This document shows, one piece after another, positions 60,701 through 64,000 of a stretch of DNA of 64,000 nt (position 1 is its first letter; every line of letters begins with the position of its first letter). The stretch is from positions 411,072 through 475,071 of the forward strand of contig JAQJVL010000534.1 of the NCBI GenBank assembly GCA_035578905.1, given 5' to 3'. Under the pieces are notes generated by a model, which made no database searches, was not told where the DNA came from, and was given only the letters and a program-made list of their open reading frames with translations. The position numbers were made by a program, and so were the translations under genes. Source of the DNA: Stictocephala bisonia (lineage: Eukaryota > Arthropoda > Insecta > Hemiptera > Membracidae).

Positions 60701-61252
60701 TTAAGAGAAAATATGTTATTAGTGTTATTTGTTGTGATAGGAGTCCTTATTAATTAGTGGGAAATATTCAGTATCTTTTATGATCTTGTAATTAATGTTA
60801 TCTTGTAAGGAATATTTATGTTATGTGTTCTGGCCAGAAATTTTATGTTCAAACTTATACAGATCAGGATCTTAGATTATAAATAGAAATATACAGAAGT
60901 AGTTGAAATCAGGTGACCTTAGTATATGTTATAAAGGTAATAAAATTTCTAGTTCTCATAATTGAAGCGTCTAACTTCTTTTACCAGAGACGAATCTGAC
61001 TTACCAATTAATTTCTTTGTTCTTAATTCGTGGGTTGGTGTTATTCAAGAGCACATAGATTGTTTGATACCTTCAAAATTTTATTCTCCAATTTATTTTT
61101 TTATTTACAATTTCAAGAAATTTTTGAGTTACTAAATTGCCATACCAAGTGCTACTAGGAAAGTTTGGACTTATGCCTCCAGCCCCACAATACCTGCCAC
61201 CGAAGAACCACCCCAACACCCTGAGCTTGCCTGGCGCGGCCGAAAGGTTACA
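57709..61252 (+). repeat. Right inverted arm (3,544 bp)
   Basis: Inverted copy of 50570-54113. It starts at GCCATTG, shared between the PBS/LTR edge and the pol gene, and ends at the LTR terminus GGTTACA (61252). The noncoding part, 58618-61252, mirrors the left arm, including the two short frames (58732-59025 and 60476-60757). Confidence 0.95.
57718..58617 (+). pseudogene. Duplicate 3' part of pol (RNase H end, partial integrase)
   Basis: The frame opens at 57703 with a few codons from the leader (MGAIV) and then joins pol at RFRPYVEATNF, residue 579 of the full copy. From there it is identical to the left copy through the last residue: end of RNase H (ITDH), the H-H-C-C zinc domain, the first integrase Asp, the missing second Asp (ISNCGRF) and the same early stop. 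It lacks protease, RT and the RNase H start, so it has no independent function. The identical truncation shows integrase was already broken before the duplication. Confidence 0.92.
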
Positions 61253-61312
61253 ATTTCATTACCTTTTATTTTCAATGAATGGCGCCACAGTTAGATGGTT
61301 GTTTGCTTCATT
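61253..61312 (+). other. Filler between right LTR end and satellite
   Basis: About 60 bp that belong neither to the arm nor to a satellite monomer. It has TGGCGCC (the PBS heptamer) at 61280-61286, then ACAGTTAGATGG and TTGTTTGCTTCATTGTTT. The second half resembles 53257-53286 (ACAGTTAGAAATTGTTTGCT then TCATTGTT), which lies at the broken end of integrase. The join to the satellite falls in a shared TTGTTT. Confidence 0.6.
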
Positions 61313-61838
61313 GTTTGGGACAGGGATAGTGGAGTCGATACCAGTTACGTAGTTAGGTAGTTAGCTCGGTGCGAGTAAGTCAACTCGATTATGAGGTTGT
61401 TTGGGACAGGGATAGTGGAGTCGATACCAGTTACGTAGTTAGGTAAGTTAGATCAGTGCGAGTAAGTCAACTCGATTGTGAGGTTGTTTGGGACAGGGAT
61501 AGTGGAGTCGACACCAGTTATGTATTTAGGTAAAGTTAGATCGGTGCGAGTAAGTCAACTCGATTATGAGGTTGTTTGGGACAGGGATAGTGGAGTTGAC
61601 ACCAGTTACGTAGTTAGGTAAGTTAGCTCGGTGCGAGTAAGTCAACTCGATTATGAGGTTGTTTGGGACAGGGCTAGTGGAGTGGACACCAGTTACGTAG
61701 TTAGGTAAGTTAGCTTGGTGCGAGTAAGTCAACTCGATTATGAGGTTGTTTGGGACAGAGATAGTGGAGTCGATACCAGTTACGTAGTTAGATAAGTTAG
61801 CTCGGTGCGAGTAAGTCAACTCGATTGTGAGGTTGTTG
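61313..61838 (+). repeat. 87-bp satellite array, right block (6 monomers)
   Basis: Same monomer and same orientation as 47141-50569, mostly the TTTGGGACAG/GTAAGTTAG variant that also flanks the left edge of the retrotransposon. The last monomer ends GAGGTTGTTGTACG and then unique sequence. The 97-codon minus frame is a satellite by-product. Confidence 0.95.
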
Positions 61839-63694
61839 TACGTTTACAAATTTCAATGTATCTTTCAGATTTTGGTTGACCTTAGGAGCTCTTTGAGATT
61901 GAAAAATGCTTGTAAAATGTACTCGAAAGCCTCAAATCACTGAAAGTATCATAAGGTATACAAAATGTTAAATTTCATAAGACTTTTAGTGGGGGAGATG
62001 CTAAAAGAATGTGTCCAAGTAAAACAGAGTTCCCCTCTTATGCTTAGAAGAGACAGGTTTTGTTTTGTTTACTCGTTGGACAGCAACAATCCCACAGAGG
62101 TATAGGATTCAAAACTAACTGTTGGGAAGACACTTACGACTGTGGAATCGTTCCCAGTCGTGATCCAGAAGGATGTTTTAAACAATCAAACAATTAACTG
62201 ACATAAATTCAAAAATAAAATAAAAATTAGGATTACTGATATAAAAAAAATAGTTTTATAATAAATAACAAACGTTGCTTGGTTTCCTTCGCGTTTGTTG
62301 ATTTGCTTATTTATTTATTAATTTTTTTTAGTTACTTTAAGATTACTCATATATTAAAGATATTTCATTATGATAAAATTAGTTGATCTCTCAAACAGCT
62401 ATATGCTAGTGAGATTAAAAAAAACACTGCAATATAATATCAATTTAATAAATAATAAATGATTTTGAATTGAATTTAATTCTTTATTGTAAAATCACTT
62501 ATCAATTAATATTTCTCCGTAGCCTAATGTCATCACTATATAATACTATAATATATGCGTTAAACAAAAAGAAAGTGTGTCTTAGTGAAAAAAAAATATC
62601 ATTTACAAAATATATTTTGAATTAAAAACTGTCATTTTTAACACGAAAGAAACCCTGGAGTTCCTCAATATAAGTAAGAAGTTTTGAAGTTAAATTTACT
62701 GTCAGACAAAACAGTACAGCCCCAAGTTTCGCTGCGAAGACGTTCGTTTCTTTTATGGTTACTTATTCATATTTATGGTCGTGAGGCGGTGCTTTATTTT
62801 TGTTCATATTAAGTCTTCCATAAAGTCTCTTGAAATCTGTGGATACCTGGCAAGTATTATTTAAACTAATCTAGAATTTTGCCTACACTGAAGAATTTAA
62901 GCTTATATTATGATGTTTTTGTACGTTAAAGGTGAGTAAAAATTAGTCTACAATTGTCATTAATAAATATTTTTCATCATAACCCTTTATATAAACATAT
63001 AAACTGAAACATAGTCTATCAAAGCATGATAGTAACGATGTTACTAATGTTAAATTAAATCTTCTCAATTCTACCTTGCAATAAGTAACTGTTGTTTGAA
63101 AGTTATTTATTAGCATTGGATTGTTCATGATATGTAGATAATATATGGAGATGTCCAATGCTTTGAGTGTTTCATAAAGCAAGTAATTCAGAATGACTAA
63201 TAGTTATAGAAGTAGTTAAAATGCATGTATAATTATTTAAACTATTATATCAGGTGACTTTTTTTACAATACGTAATACACATTCTTTGTACAACACTTT
63301 ATCATTCAACGGTCCCTTAGAATTCTTAAGAATTCTCAATTATAAAACGACCGAAAGAATTCCATAATCTTATTCTACAGTAAGGTCATAATATTGTGGC
63401 ATAGACAGTTCCAATTATCTATCCAAGTGATTTTGTAAACTGTTCTAATTATATCAGCTATTTTTGTCACTTTTATTGTATGACACCACTGAAACTGGGC
63501 TTTTAAAAACATTGTTTATATTATTAACTTTGAAACATCTACAGATATGTTATCCTCTGATATCTTCTAGTATATGTGTTACATACAACAGCTTTTGATA
63601 AGTAATGGTTAAAACATGTAATTCTATAGTTTATATAGTGTTTTTATTTAGTAAGGTTCATAAATACCAAAATACTGTTATTTTTGCTAAAACG
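61839..63694. other. AT-rich stretch, no gene seen
   Basis: Chance frames only. No recognisable element. Confidence 0.45.
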
Positions 63695-63972
63695 TGCCCA
63701 TTGATTCTGATTTGAGAATTATCAGTTACTGGAAGTATGTCAAGTCAAACAATTCGTTCACGACATATTTACATAGTGCTAACTGTGAGTAACTTGATGT
63801 CTTCGGAAACTACTATTTCTATGATATAACTGAACTATGTTACATCTCAGTATAAGTAAACAGCTGTATTGGCACTATTGCTTCTTCTAAAAAAACAGTT
63901 GTGGAAGAACTGATGCAGTAAGGTTTGGCTTGACATACTTCCAGTAACTGCTCTAATGAGTATCAATGGGCA
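63695..63972. repeat. Inverted-repeat element (MITE-like), ~278 bp
   Basis: Arms TGCCCATTGAT ... CAGTTACTGGAAGTATGTCA ... GTCAAAC (63695-63750) and the complement GTTTGGCTTGACATACTTCC ... ATCAATGGGCA (63923-63972), around a ~170-bp AT-rich centre. The arms differ by a short indel and a few substitutions. No ORF. No clear target duplication, so the class is open. Confidence 0.65.
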
Positions 63973-64000
63973 TGAAGAAATCTGTACAGATGTTGAGTGT

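Larger units (their letters stand above)
50570..61252 (-). mobile_element. Rearranged Ty3/gypsy retrotransposon with inverted-repeat arms
   Basis: A 10.7-kb unit inside the 87-bp satellite. On the minus strand it reads PBS, leader, gag, pol, 3' region and LTR end (57712 down to 50570). To its right, 57709-61252 is an inverted copy of 50570-54113. Both outer termini are the same LTR end (TGTAACC on the left, GGTTACA on the right). The 5' LTR is gone except for about 5 bp at the central junction. Gag has a stop and a frame break, and integrase is truncated in both copies. No target duplication is visible. Family: Ty3/gypsy, by domain order PR-RT-RNase H-INT and a tRNA-Lys-like PBS. Confidence 0.9.

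Noticed and set aside
50570..61252. Inverted arms as a sequencing or assembly palindrome
   Set aside because: The flanking satellite keeps one orientation on both sides, the arms differ by several substitutions, and the junction lies at a meaningful site. An artefact is not fully excluded without reads.

Overview
The window reads as AT-rich, repeat-dominated nuclear DNA from an animal, most likely an insect. A hemipteran is possible, but that is a guess from overall feel. I see no host gene that I can name, no rRNA or tRNA, no CRISPR array and no bacterial-style operon. Almost everything recognisable is a transposable element or a tandem repeat; the rest is AT-rich DNA with only short chance ORFs.

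Layout. 1-7.0 kb: nothing coding. 7.36-8.13 kb: a short, internally deleted piggyBac-like DNA transposon. 10.05-10.64 kb: a G-rich ~36-bp minisatellite. 13.1-15.9 kb: a decayed Penelope-like element (PLE; reverse transcriptase plus GIY-YIG nuclease) between two terminal repeats that each carry a hammerhead-ribozyme-like motif, next to an inverted fragment of the same family and a ~125-bp duplication. 18.1 kb: a LINE 3' end. 20.5 kb: a 34-bp tandem repeat. 22.5-23.2 kb: remnants of a BEL/Pao polymerase. 26.3 kb: a PLE-like end fragment. 26.65-27.15 kb: a solo LTR with a 4-bp target duplication. 28.9 and 44.9-45.5 kb: further arrays of the ~36-bp minisatellite, both switching strand internally. 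34.2-34.9 kb: a second LTR-like segment. 37.1-42.6 kb: a broken LINE of the CR1/jockey type on the minus strand, interrupted by a 67-bp minisatellite and an AT-rich insert.

47.1-61.8 kb is the most striking part. A Ty3/gypsy-type LTR retrotransposon on the minus strand lies inside an 87-bp satellite (about 39 monomers to its left, 6 to its right, all in the same orientation). It is rearranged: its 3' half (RNase H, integrase, 3' region, LTR end) occurs twice as near-identical 3,544-bp inverted arms around a 3.6-kb centre holding the rest of pol, gag, leader and tRNA primer-binding site. The 5' LTR is missing except for about 5 bp, and the right arm starts there. Both outer ends are therefore the same LTR end. 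This fits a fold-back or strand-switch event during reverse transcription or repair.

How the parts relate: gag (SAP-like N-terminus, capsid, zinc knuckles) and pol (protease, RT, RNase H, partial integrase) would be expressed as one polyprotein through a -1 frameshift, and a canonical slippery heptamer sits at the overlap. Gag has an in-frame stop and a frame break, and integrase is cut short, so this copy should be inactive on its own.
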